A stretch of 10,748 bases of DNA from Myxococcales bacterium. GTDB lineage: Bacteria; Myxococcota; Bradymonadia; REDH01. This document shows positions 1 through 6,951 of this stretch, in pieces. Made by a program: the position numbers and the translations under genes. Position 1 is the stretch's first letter. The number at the start of each line of letters is the position of its first letter. Under the pieces are notes generated by a model that made no database searches, was not told the DNA's origin, and saw only the letters and a program-made list of their open reading frames with translations. The stretch lies in NCBI GenBank assembly GCA_018970625.1, contig JAGWVZ010000076.1, positions 1-10,748 on the forward strand. Direction: 5' to 3'.

Positions 1-959
1 CCGGCTGCTTTGGCGAGCACGTGAAGTCCATGCACGTCATGGTCGCTGACGGCTCCGTTGTGCGTTGTTCGCCCGACGAACACGCGGACCTGTTCTGGGC
101 GACTGTCGGCGGCATGGGCATGACCGGCCATATCCTCGACGTCGAAGTGCAGCTCGAGAGAGTCCCCAGCCCGTGGATCAAGCAGACATCGTATCGCATT
201 CCGGACATCGATTCGTTTACAGCGGCCCTCAAAGAGAAAGGAAAAGAATGGCCCATGACGGTCGGATGGATTGATTGCGTTTCAGGAGGTGCCAACCTCG
301 GTCGTGGACTGTTGATGTGCGGTCGCTGGGCGCAAGCCGCAGAAGCACCCGCGACGCTGCCGCCGGCAAAACCGCGCCTGACCATGCCCGACCTTATTCC
401 GTCCTGGCTACTCAATCCACTTTCAATCCGGGCGTTCAATACGCTCTATTACTGGAAACATATTGCCCGCGAAAAAACCGGAATTGTTCATCCGGAGTCC
501 TTCTTTTATCCGCTCGATATGATTCGGCAGTGGAACCGAATGTACGGCCGCCGTGGGTTTACGCAGTATCAGTGTGTGTTACCAGATTCTGCCGGCCTTT
601 CAGCGCCGCGGGAATTCCTGAAATTACTGACCCGCCGCGGAGGCGCATCGTTTCTATGCGTCATCAAGGATTGCGGAGACCAAGGCCACGGAATGCTCTC
701 GTTCCCCATGCCCGGCATGTCCATTGCGCTCGATATTGCAGTTACGAAAAATACCCGGCTTTTGCTCGACGAACTCAATGAATTTGTCATCTCGGCAGGC
801 GGACGCATTTATTTGACCAAAGACACCTTCTCGCGACCTGAACATTTCCGGGCGATGGAACCTCGTCTGCAGGCGTTTCTGGATGTGAAGAAGAAGTGGG
901 ACCCCGAAAATCGTTTCCGTAGCGCACAGTCCATGCGCATGTTCGGCGACCTCTTGTAA
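1..959 (+). CDS. dprE1: DprE1-like FAD-linked oxidase (decaprenylphosphoryl-ribose 2'-oxidase family), 5' end outside window
   Basis: The open frame enters from the left edge in frame 3 (first full codon at base 3, residues GCFGEH before the GTG at 21), so the gene is partial and 21 is not its start. About 318 C-terminal residues are visible of a family usually near 460. In mycobacteria DprE1 oxidises decaprenylphosphoryl-ribose at C2' with FAD, the first half of epimerisation to the arabinose donor. Visible landmarks, numbering the codon at 21 as residue 1: the end of the FAD domain (LFWATVGGMGMTG, 24-36), the substrate-domain segment YPLDMIRQWNRMYG (163-176), LSFPMPG (226-232), the family lysine in GGRIYLTKD (K267), and the tail WDPENRFRS. 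These match my recollection of M. tuberculosis DprE1 with no gap around its C387, which is Ala (A236) here. It is followed by the DprE2-like gene after 13 bases, so the pair is almost certainly one operon. Family assignment is strong; the exact lipid-sugar substrate is inferred. Confidence 0.88.
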   Translation, partial: GCFGEHVKSMHVMVADGSVVRCSPDEHADLFWATVGGMGMTGHILDVEVQLERVPSPWIKQTSYRIPDIDSFTAALKEKGKEWPMTVGWIDCVSGGANLGRGLLMCGRWAQAAEAPATLPPAKPRLTMPDLIPSWLLNPLSIRAFNTLYYWKHIAREKTGIVHPESFFYPLDMIRQWNRMYGRRGFTQYQCVLPDSAGLSAPREFLKLLTRRGGASFLCVIKDCGDQGHGMLSFPMPGMSIALDIAVTKNTRLLLDELNEFVISAGGRIYLTKDTFSRPEHFRAMEPRLQAFLDVKKKWDPENRFRSAQSMRMFGDLL

Positions 960-964
960 CGCAT

Positions 965-968
965 GGAG
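965..968 (+). promoter_or_regulatory. Ribosome binding site of the DprE2-like gene
   Basis: GGAG lies 4 bases before the ATG at 973, in the 13-base gap after the TAA of the oxidase gene. It supports ATG 973 as the start. The extended string GGAGTGA partly matches the anti-Shine-Dalgarno complement. Confidence 0.55.
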
Positions 969-972
969 TGAA

Positions 973-1713
973 ATGAGCACCATTCTGATTCTGGGCGCTA
1001 CCCGCGGTATGGGCCGCTCGCTTGCTCGATATTACGCCGAGCGGGGTCATCGTTTGATTCTGATGGGCCGAAATGCGGAGGAGCTCGAAGCCAGCGCCGC
1101 TGACGCACGTGCCCGCGGTCCGAATGCCACGATCGATACCGCCGTCTGCGACCTCGAGTCGCCACCATCCTTCGCACCCGCACTCGATGCTGCGTGGAAC
1201 GTCACGGGCAAGGTCGACACGGTTATCGTAACCGCCGCACTTTTTGGAACTCAGGCACAACTGGAAGCCGATCCCATCCTGCTCGAGAAGGTTCTCCGGG
1301 TCAGTTTTACCCACACGATTCTTTTCTGTGAGGAGGCGCGCAAACGGCTCATGGGGCAGGGCGGCGGTACGCTCTGCGTTTTCAGCTCTGTCGCCGGTGA
1401 TCGTGGCCGCAAACCGGTCGGTCTCTACGGTGCAGCCAAAGCGGGCCTCTCCCACTATCTGGAATCCCTCGATCACAATTATCGGGCGCAGGGTCTGGTG
1501 ACGGTCTGCGTGAAGCCCGGATTTGTGAAGACCGGCATGACCGCTGGGCTAAAGCCGCCGCCCTTTGCCGGTGAGCCCGACCAGGTGGCGGGTGATGTGG
1601 CGCGGGCCATTGCCGCTGGCAGGCCCCTGATTTACACGCCGTTCATGTGGCGGTGGGTCATGCTGGTCATTCGCAATCTGCCGCGATTCGTCATGCGAAA
1701 GATCAACTTCTGA
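973..1713 (+). CDS. dprE2: DprE2-like short-chain dehydrogenase/reductase (decaprenylphosphoryl-2-keto-pentose reductase family)
   Basis: A 246-residue classical SDR. It has the nucleotide-binding motif GATRGMG (residues 8-14), the VCDLES acidic site (58-63), catalytic Ser in FSSVAG (S138/S139) and the YGAAK pair Y152/K156, followed by KPGFVKTGM. The C-terminus (YTPFMWRWVMLVIRNLP, then RK) is hydrophobic then basic and closely resembles the end of mycobacterial DprE2 as I remember it; it probably lies on the inner face of the membrane where the lipid-linked sugar sits. DprE2 reduces the keto intermediate made by DprE1 with NAD(P)H, giving polyprenylphosphoryl-arabinose. The short gap to the DprE1-like gene and the RBS at 965 support co-translation. 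The usual NAG motif reads TAALFG. It could serve another lipid-linked sugar, but the pairing makes the DprE role most likely. Confidence 0.88.
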   Translation: MSTILILGATRGMGRSLARYYAERGHRLILMGRNAEELEASAADARARGPNATIDTAVCDLESPPSFAPALDAAWNVTGKVDTVIVTAALFGTQAQLEADPILLEKVLRVSFTHTILFCEEARKRLMGQGGGTLCVFSSVAGDRGRKPVGLYGAAKAGLSHYLESLDHNYRAQGLVTVCVKPGFVKTGMTAGLKPPPFAGEPDQVAGDVARAIAAGRPLIYTPFMWRWVMLVIRNLPRFVMRKINF

Positions 1714-1776
1714 ATCCCGCCAGCGCCCGAGACGCACACGACGTCGACGCACGACATCTGCGCAAACGGGGTGGCT

Positions 1777-1807
1777 TTCGCGTTCTGTGTGTGGGCTGGC
1801 ACGCGAA
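1777..1807. terminator. Possible bidirectional hairpin between convergent genes
   Basis: TTCGCGT (1777-1783) and ACGCGAA (1801-1807) are perfect 7-base inverted arms with a 17-base loop. The pairing extends about two more bases if one T bulges. It sits in the 119-base gap where the DprE2-like gene and the TonB gene converge, where a shared terminator is expected. No T-tract follows on either strand, so it is not a canonical intrinsic terminator. Confidence 0.28.
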
Positions 1808-1832
1808 GCTGCAGACCGAAGAACGCACTTCT

Positions 1833-2834
1833 TTAATTCACGCGGTAACGTACCGGCAGCAGCACCCGCAGCCCGTTTTCGCCGAGCTCGGCGGGTGGAG
1901 CGCTGCAGCGCCCAACAGCCTCGGCCTGCTCCACTGCCCACTGGTCAAGAGCCTCATGGCCCGATGAGCGAGCCACCCGGACTTCTACGATACTACCCCG
2001 CTCATCCAGACGAATCGCCAGGCCGACATCGCCCTCCAGACGATCGCGGCGAAGCGACGAGGGATAGCGCGCCACGCGTTCGAAACAACGGTTCATGTTT
2101 TCGCGGTGTCGAGCTGCCAGTCGACCCAGATCGGCGCCTTCGCTATCGGCGGCCCCCGCACTTGGCTGCTGCACGGAGGCGGCGGTGGCCCCGGGTTGCC
2201 CATCGACATCGCCGTCGGTACGACCACCCGTGCCCGGCATCAAGCCCGGGTCTGCCGCGGCGACAGGCTCTGCGGGTGCTGTTGCATCCATGGCCGTCGG
2301 ACCCGCGATCTCCACAGGCGCTGAATCTTCAGCGGCCAGTGGCGCAGCGCTGCCTTCTTCAGGCTGAGCGTCCAACGTCGCGGCCGCCGCGGGTTCGTCC
2401 ACTTCGGGCAGCACCTCAGGCGGAAGCTCTTCAGCTACCTCCGGTTGCTCTGCAGCTGCGAGGCTGGGCTCGCGGACAGGCGGCGGTGCAGGCGCGGGTT
2501 CAGGTGGTAGTTGAATCACCACCGGCGGCGGTTCTGGTTCAACAGCCTGTTCGACCAGCACGATGCGCGCCTGCGACGCACGCAACTGCTGCAGCATCCG
2601 CTCCGAGAGCTGTCGTGGTTCCGGTTGAATCCACCAGGCTGCAGCGGCCATGACGAACGCCAGAAGCACCCCATGGAACACAACCGACGCCGCAAGCGAC
2701 CTCCCCAGTTCACGCTCCAACAGACCCGTTCTGAAAACGCCTTCCAGAATCGGTGACTCTGACGACGTCGCACCCACCGCCATTTCTGGATCCGTGGTGC
2801 GCGATATGAGTTCTGGAGTCGATGGTAGCAACAT
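1833..2834 (-). CDS. TonB-family energy transducer protein
   Basis: 333 residues with the TonB layout. A short cytoplasmic N-terminus is followed by one membrane segment around 47-68 containing SVVFH (H54, matching the conserved Ser/His face of the TonB helix). Next is a long Pro/Glu/Ala-rich periplasmic linker (about 97-235, with PEPPPVVIQLPPEPAPAPPP near 99-118). The C-terminal TonB domain (about 245-333) holds YPSSLRRDRLEGDVGLAI, VRVARSSGHEALDQWAVE and a final LPVRYRV strand. TonB proteins carry proton-motive energy from ExbB/ExbD to outer-membrane receptors. No exbB or exbD is next to it, so it is an orphan or borrows a distant complex. The terminal domain carries two cysteines (C250, C310) that could pair in the periplasm. 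ATG 2834 lacks a clear RBS; ATG 2783 (residue 18, GGAT upstream) would also keep the membrane helix. A link to the HmuY gene in the same window is only inference. Confidence 0.88.
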   Translation of the reverse strand: MLLPSTPELISRTTDPEMAVGATSSESPILEGVFRTGLLERELGRSLAASVVFHGVLLAFVMAAAAWWIQPEPRQLSERMLQQLRASQARIVLVEQAVEPEPPPVVIQLPPEPAPAPPPVREPSLAAAEQPEVAEELPPEVLPEVDEPAAAATLDAQPEEGSAAPLAAEDSAPVEIAGPTAMDATAPAEPVAAADPGLMPGTGGRTDGDVDGQPGATAASVQQPSAGAADSEGADLGRLAARHRENMNRCFERVARYPSSLRRDRLEGDVGLAIRLDERGSIVEVRVARSSGHEALDQWAVEQAEAVGRCSAPPAELGENGLRVLLPVRYRVN

Positions 2835-2861
2835 ACACGTGCATTACAGCAGACTGGTGGG

Positions 2862-2890
2862 CGCATAATGAATGCGGATTTCAACATCAA
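2862..2890 (-). promoter_or_regulatory. Candidate sigma-70-type promoter of the TonB gene
   Basis: On the - strand TTGATG (2890-2885) is followed after 17 bases by TATGCG (2867-2862). Both are partial matches to the -35 and -10 consensus at ideal spacing. Transcription would begin some 20 bases before ATG 2834. It lies in the 131-base gap that separates the TonB gene from the sugar operon. Prediction is by eye only. Confidence 0.3.
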
Positions 2891-2895
2891 GGTGT

Positions 2896-2933
2896 GATCG
2901 ACGCAGCCGCGCGGTATTCGTTCCCCGTCGATC
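2896..2933 (-). terminator. Inverted repeat after the DUF2079 gene, possible weak terminator
   Basis: GATCGACG (2896-2903) and CGTCGATC (2926-2933) are perfect 8-base arms around a 22-base loop. The repeat starts 32 bases downstream of the DUF2079 stop and just upstream of the candidate TonB promoter. No U-tract follows. It could end the sugar operon, bind a regulator of the TonB gene, or be chance. Confidence 0.25.
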
Positions 2934-2965
2934 TGACTATCGAATGAAACAGCCGGTGCCGCGCG

Positions 2966-4504
2966 TCATTCGCCAGCCGTTGTGCGCGCCAGCTCCGTCA
3001 GGCAGAACCCCAGCCGGTTCTGAACACCGGGGTCGCGTGCCCAGAACTGCAGCACGCCACGCTGACCAGCCAGGCGCCAGCGCTGCGCCACCACCTGGTC
3101 GCGAATCGGGTTCACCTGCCGGCTGAGCATTACCACCACCTGAACTTCGGGTGGCCACTCCGAGACGGGAACATTGGCCATGACATCGGCACGGTACACA
3201 TGCTCGCGATCTGCGAGGGGTGCTGCGAAATGGTACGGCACGATCAGGCCCGCCCCGTCAGGAACACAGGCCAGCGCCGGTGCAAGCAGTGCCATACCCG
3301 CGCCCTGTGCAGCTTCGGCACTCACGTAGATCGCCTCACGCCGCAGTCCAGGCCATGCTGGATTGGAGAGGAAGCCAATGCCAACGCCAAGCATCATGCC
3401 GGTCACCAGCGCTGCCCTGCGCCGTGCCAGTGGCCAAGCGCAGAGACGGCGCAGACCTTCGAGCATCGCGGCGGGCAGCGCGGCGCTGCTGAAGATCGCA
3501 TAGTGAAAGATGATGACCTTGTTGGCCATACGATTCATGGCCAGCACCATCGCCAGCCCGGGCAGGCTTCCGCCCATCCAGCGCCAGCCTGCCAGTGAAA
3601 GTCCGCCGGCGCCAAGCAGCCACGCCAGTAAAATCTCCAGTTTCCACCCCAGGTTGCGCGCGAATTCCAGCACGAACTCCGAGGTGCCGCCCATGAGCGT
3701 GGTCGCTGCGCCCTGCACTCGTGCTTCGGCCAGATCGCCTCCGTACCAGTGACGCAGCACAAACCAGTACAGCCCCCAGTAACTCAGCGCGATCGCACTG
3801 CCGAGCAGCCTCTCGCGCTGGTGCGTCCGCCAGGGCTTCGAGGGCCACAGCAACAGCGTTGCCACGACGAGCATGGCAAACTCCTCGCGCATGAGCACCG
3901 ACGAGATCAGCGCTGCGAGCCCCAGACGGTCGTTCAGGCCTCGCTTCCACAATCGAAGCGTACCGTACACGGCTGGCAGGGCGCCCAGCAAATCTGGTCG
4001 GACATCAAACAGAAACGGGTTGGTCCAGACTGGATTTGCAGCCAGAAATAACGCGACACAGGCACCTGGCACGGCCGGATATCGCTGGTTGTCGGCCGCC
4101 TCCAGGGGCTCGACGGACGCTCCCACTGGCGCGCGCCAGACCTGCATGGCGGCTGTGATAACCAACAGATTGCACAAAAAATAAGTCGCGACCTGAGCCA
4201 ACAGCAGCACGTCGACGGCACGAAACCACCAGGTGAATGGCGCAAGCGCATACAGGCCAAAATGACCGTGAATGGCCATGGCATGCACATCAACCACGGA
4301 ATTCAGTGGTGCGCCGTGACCAAGTCCCCACAACGAACGCGCATACAGCATCGCGTCAAAGGAGTGTGCCTGACCCTGGTACATCGAGGCCCACAGCGCC
4401 CATGCCACCGGAACGCTACCCGCTGCGGCCAACGCGGTCGCGAGCACTCTGTATCGCCAGGAGAGGCCTGTGCCATGCCGCACACTGTTGTCGGCAAAGC
4501 TCAT
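2966..4504 (-). CDS. DUF2079-type polytopic membrane protein, putative GT-C lipid-linked sugar transferase
   Basis: 512 residues, strongly hydrophobic, with roughly ten membrane segments (for example 20-40, 97-119, 145-160, 197-220, 235-250, 288-305, 365-380). N-terminal features typical of DUF2079 proteins are an acidic residue in HSFDAMLYARSLWGL (D50) on the first outer loop, and a His-rich stretch at 74-81 (HAMAIHGH) before LYALAPF. The last 120 residues are less hydrophobic and may form an outer soluble domain. DUF2079 proteins are related to GT-C glycosyltransferases such as ArnT, which move a sugar from polyprenyl phosphate to an acceptor outside the cytoplasm; activity has not been shown for most of them. 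Its ATG overlaps the stop of the polyprenyl-phosphate glycosyltransferase gene by four bases (ATGA, 4501-4504), so translation is coupled. This supports a job as the user of the lipid-linked sugar made by that enzyme. The acceptor is unknown. Confidence 0.8.
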   Translation of the reverse strand: MSFADNSVRHGTGLSWRYRVLATALAAAGSVPVAWALWASMYQGQAHSFDAMLYARSLWGLGHGAPLNSVVDVHAMAIHGHFGLYALAPFTWWFRAVDVLLLAQVATYFLCNLLVITAAMQVWRAPVGASVEPLEAADNQRYPAVPGACVALFLAANPVWTNPFLFDVRPDLLGALPAVYGTLRLWKRGLNDRLGLAALISSVLMREEFAMLVVATLLLWPSKPWRTHQRERLLGSAIALSYWGLYWFVLRHWYGGDLAEARVQGAATTLMGGTSEFVLEFARNLGWKLEILLAWLLGAGGLSLAGWRWMGGSLPGLAMVLAMNRMANKVIIFHYAIFSSAALPAAMLEGLRRLCAWPLARRRAALVTGMMLGVGIGFLSNPAWPGLRREAIYVSAEAAQGAGMALLAPALACVPDGAGLIVPYHFAAPLADREHVYRADVMANVPVSEWPPEVQVVVMLSRQVNPIRDQVVAQRWRLAGQRGVLQFWARDPGVQNRLGFCLTELARTTAGE

Positions 4505-5601
4505 GGCGGCGACGATTCACTGTTCGATGCAGACGGTGACGGTACACCCGGATTCCATGTCGTTGTGATTCCGGCCTGAACGGCTTCCGCCACAAAATAC
4601 TGGGGTTTTCCAAGCACATTAAAATAGAGACGGCCCAGATATTCACCAATAATTCCCAGGGCAAGCAGCTGTGCGCCCGAGAAAATGGCCACTGCCATCG
4701 CAAGGAAGGCAAACCCGGGTACGGCTGATCCGTGCCGTAACCAGTTCACGAGAACATAAACGCCGATGACCGCTGCCAGCCCGACCGCCACAAGGCCTGA
4801 CAACGACGCCATGCGAAGCGGAACGGTGCTGTAACCCACCAGCAGGTCGCCCAGATACGCCACCAGCTTACGAAGCGTGTAGCCTGAATGGCCTGCCGCT
4901 CGCGGCGCGTGGGGACACGGAACGGTGCGAATCGGTGCGCCCGACCAGCTGAGCAGCACATCGATGGCCACCCGTTCGCCACGATAATGGTCGAAGGCAC
5001 GGCAGAGTCGAGAAGGAAACACCCGAAATGCCGACGCATTTGAGGCGATCTCCTGACCCACGTAGCGTGCCAGAAACCACTTCGTCATCGCCGACGTCAG
5101 ATTACGCCACAGGCCATGCTGGGGTTCCTCGAATTTCCCAAACGCAATTCCACCGATTTCCCTGCTCGCTGAAAGCAAGGCAGGAACATCCTCGGGGCTG
5201 TGCTGCAGGTCCTCATCCATGGTGGCGATATACTCACCGCGCGCCTGCCGCAGCCCAAACAAAGTCGCCGGATGCTGTCCGAAATTACGCTGCAGTCGAT
5301 ACGCGCGTAGCTCGGGTCGGCTACGGCTGAGCTCCTGCACAACGGCCCAGGAATTGTCGCGTGGGCGGTCACACACGACGATGATCTCATAGGGCATGTC
5401 GTCACGCTCGAAGACCATGCGCAGGCCATCCACCAGCGGACCAATGGTCTTCTCGCCTCCATAGACGGGAATCACGACCGAAATCACCGGCGATACCCGC
5501 GATGCCGGTGCAGCTGCGCGGCTGGATTCTTCGGTCGGGAAAGAAGTCGGAAGCGTCATGGACTGCGTGGGGCGAGTGGCGTCTGCGGTGTATGCCCGCA
5601 T
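4501..5601 (-). CDS. GT2-family polyprenyl-phosphate glycosyltransferase (GtrB/ArnC/DPM1 type)
   Basis: 366 residues. A GT-A domain starts with SPVISVVIPVYGGEKTI (37-53), has VVCDRPRDNS (75-84) and the metal-binding DED (D129-D131) inside ATMDEDLQHSPED. It continues to the RAAGHSGYTLRKLV segment (234-247) that precedes the membrane part. Two membrane helices follow (about 262-287 and 295-318), then GEYLGRLYFNVLGKPQYFV (319-337), the usual end of this family. Such enzymes move a sugar from a nucleotide to undecaprenyl phosphate on the cytoplasmic face. Gene order suggests the sugar is the product of the upstream aminotransferase, as ArnC receives Ara4FN; this is inference. ATG 5601 has an AGGG five bases upstream and is 13 bases after the previous stop; ATG 5559 is a weaker alternative. 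The gene overlaps the DUF2079 gene by four bases. Confidence 0.9.
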   Translation of the reverse strand: MRAYTADATRPTQSMTLPTSFPTEESSRAAAPASRVSPVISVVIPVYGGEKTIGPLVDGLRMVFERDDMPYEIIVVCDRPRDNSWAVVQELSRSRPELRAYRLQRNFGQHPATLFGLRQARGEYIATMDEDLQHSPEDVPALLSASREIGGIAFGKFEEPQHGLWRNLTSAMTKWFLARYVGQEIASNASAFRVFPSRLCRAFDHYRGERVAIDVLLSWSGAPIRTVPCPHAPRAAGHSGYTLRKLVAYLGDLLVGYSTVPLRMASLSGLVAVGLAAVIGVYVLVNWLRHGSAVPGFAFLAMAVAIFSGAQLLALGIIGEYLGRLYFNVLGKPQYFVAEAVQAGITTTWNPGVPSPSASNSESSPP

Positions 5602-5606
5602 CGACG

Positions 5607-5610
5607 CCCT
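5607..5610 (-). promoter_or_regulatory. Ribosome binding site of the GT2 gene
   Basis: AGGG on the - strand, five bases before ATG 5601, favours 5601 over the internal ATG at 5559. It lies within the 13 bases between the ATP-grasp/HAD stop and this start. Confidence 0.5.
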
Positions 5611-5614
5611 GCGG

Positions 5615-6916
5615 TCAACGTCTGCGCCATCCGAGCGTCTCCAGATTCCACGGCGCCAGACACCTCAGGTCGGCAAACTCGGACTCAAGCGCCCGCCTCT
5701 CCGACCCGGAATCGTTGATGAGCACCGTTTCGCCCGGCGACACGCCTCGCTGCACAAACCAGGCTCGCAGAAAGTCCACTTTATGGGTGGTGGTGTGGAC
5801 CTCGACGAAGCAGTCAGGCACAAAAGCGGTGGCCATCAGCGCTTTGGGTGCCTGATTCAGCGTGAGTACAAGCTGCTGAACTCCTCGTTGATGCAAATCC
5901 AGCACATGCGCTACAGCCATCGGGTCCGCGTTGCCGTCTGCATGAACCAGCGTGTCATCAAGGTCCCAGATGACGTGCGTGAAGGGCGCCAGCTGGCCAG
6001 TCTGCGTCAGGCGCCGAACCATGCGAGGGCTCTGCACTGGCCTTGGCGCCTGCACCGGGACGCCCAGAAATGACAGCGCCGCCATCAAGGGAATGTTGAT
6101 GCCGTGCAATCGTGTCCCCGTCATCGAGCCGCCAACCCGCGCGTTCACTTCGAGCAGCCTGGCTACCCCACCGGCATCGCGCTTGAATTGCACAAAGAAG
6201 GGCCCGGCAATCCTGAGCCTGTCGGCCAGCGCCTGAACATGCTGCATCATGGCGTCGTCTTCGACAATCTCAGTCGCCAGTGCAATCCCACGGCCAATAG
6301 CCGCGCGGCGTCGAATGGTGGCCGTGAGCAGGTTACCATCCCGATCGCCGCAGCAATCGACGGTGTATTCATCACCCGGCAATACCTGTTGCAATACACA
6401 GTTTTCTTTCAGGGCGGCATCGCGTTCAGCGACGGTATTCACAACCCGGGTACCCCTTGAACCACCGCCCCGGTCTGGTTTTGCAAATGCTGGCAGCGAA
6501 ACAACTCCCGAAAGGTCTGCCGGAAGCGGCACCACGCCAGCCAGTTCTCTCAACATGGAACGCTTTGACGCACAGATAGCTGCAATCTCGGGAGCCGGAC
6601 CCACGAATACGCCGCGTGGGAAACGGCGGAGCGAAAATGCTTCGGTCACCACGTCCATCGAAGAAAAAATCAGGTCGATTTCCTCGCTCACAAGCAGCGC
6701 GTCCAGCGCATCGTGAAAATGGGCGTCGTACAGCGATGGCAGCGTGAAATGACGTTCCAGCATCGCCGCTGAAGGGTCGACTGCCGGGTCGAGTGAGCTG
6801 GCACCCACCACCTGAAACCGGGGGTGCTGCAAGAGCGACTCGATAATCTCAAGTCCCGGCTCGTTGCACGACGGAAATACCAGTACCCGCACAACACGAC
6901 TCACAGCGCGGCCCAT
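5615..6916 (-). CDS. ATP-grasp ligase fused to a C-terminal HAD-type phosphatase domain
   Basis: 433 residues, two enzymes in one chain. Residues 8-110 form a Rossmann-like pre-ATP-grasp domain (RVLVFPSCNEPGLEII, then LIFSSMDVV). Residues 115-295 are an ATP-grasp fold: K118 in ASKRSML, a glycine-rich loop AKPDRGGGSRGTR (145-157), the QQVLPGDEYTVD hinge, and metal ligands E256/N258 in LLEVNARVGGSMTGT. Residues 311-433 are a HAD domain: motif I DLDDT (D318, D320), T352 in VLTLN, K379 in THKVDFL, and INDSGSE (400-406) for the acidic motif. ATP-grasp enzymes join a carboxylate to an amine or thiol through an acyl phosphate. Lying between an amino-sugar aminotransferase and a polyprenyl-phosphate glycosyltransferase, it may acylate the sugar amine, but no substrate can be read from the sequence. 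ATG 6916 is given; GTG 6904 is an attractive start because it forms a GTGA overlap with the extended aminotransferase frame. Confidence 0.85.
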   Translation of the reverse strand: MGRAVSRVVRVLVFPSCNEPGLEIIESLLQHPRFQVVGASSLDPAVDPSAAMLERHFTLPSLYDAHFHDALDALLVSEEIDLIFSSMDVVTEAFSLRRFPRGVFVGPAPEIAAICASKRSMLRELAGVVPLPADLSGVVSLPAFAKPDRGGGSRGTRVVNTVAERDAALKENCVLQQVLPGDEYTVDCCGDRDGNLLTATIRRRAAIGRGIALATEIVEDDAMMQHVQALADRLRIAGPFFVQFKRDAGGVARLLEVNARVGGSMTGTRLHGINIPLMAALSFLGVPVQAPRPVQSPRMVRRLTQTGQLAPFTHVIWDLDDTLVHADGNADPMAVAHVLDLHQRGVQQLVLTLNQAPKALMATAFVPDCFVEVHTTTHKVDFLRAWFVQRGVSPGETVLINDSGSERRALESEFADLRCLAPWNLETLGWRRR

Positions 6917-6951
6917 GCGTGAATCTGATCAACCACGTGACGCGCCTGTTC
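6901..6951 (-). other. Displaced C-terminal tail of the aminotransferase, in frame beyond the TAG
   Basis: Directly after the TAG at 6952-6954 the same frame encodes EQARHVVDQIHAWAAL and then TGA at 6901-6903. Aligned without gaps to E. coli WecE, as I remember its end (LPLFYNLSPVNQRTVIATLLNYFS), the tail matches in length and in the amphipathic helix pattern, including the shared R and V. The TGA overlaps a GTG start for the next gene (GTGA, 6901-6904), the coupling typical of this operon. The tail therefore looks like real former or still used coding sequence. Confidence 0.65.

Noticed and set aside
1787..2653. Open frame of 288 codons on the + strand opposite the TonB gene.
   Set aside because: The product is low-complexity Arg/Pro/Ala; the - strand gene has a membrane helix and a TonB domain in the right order.
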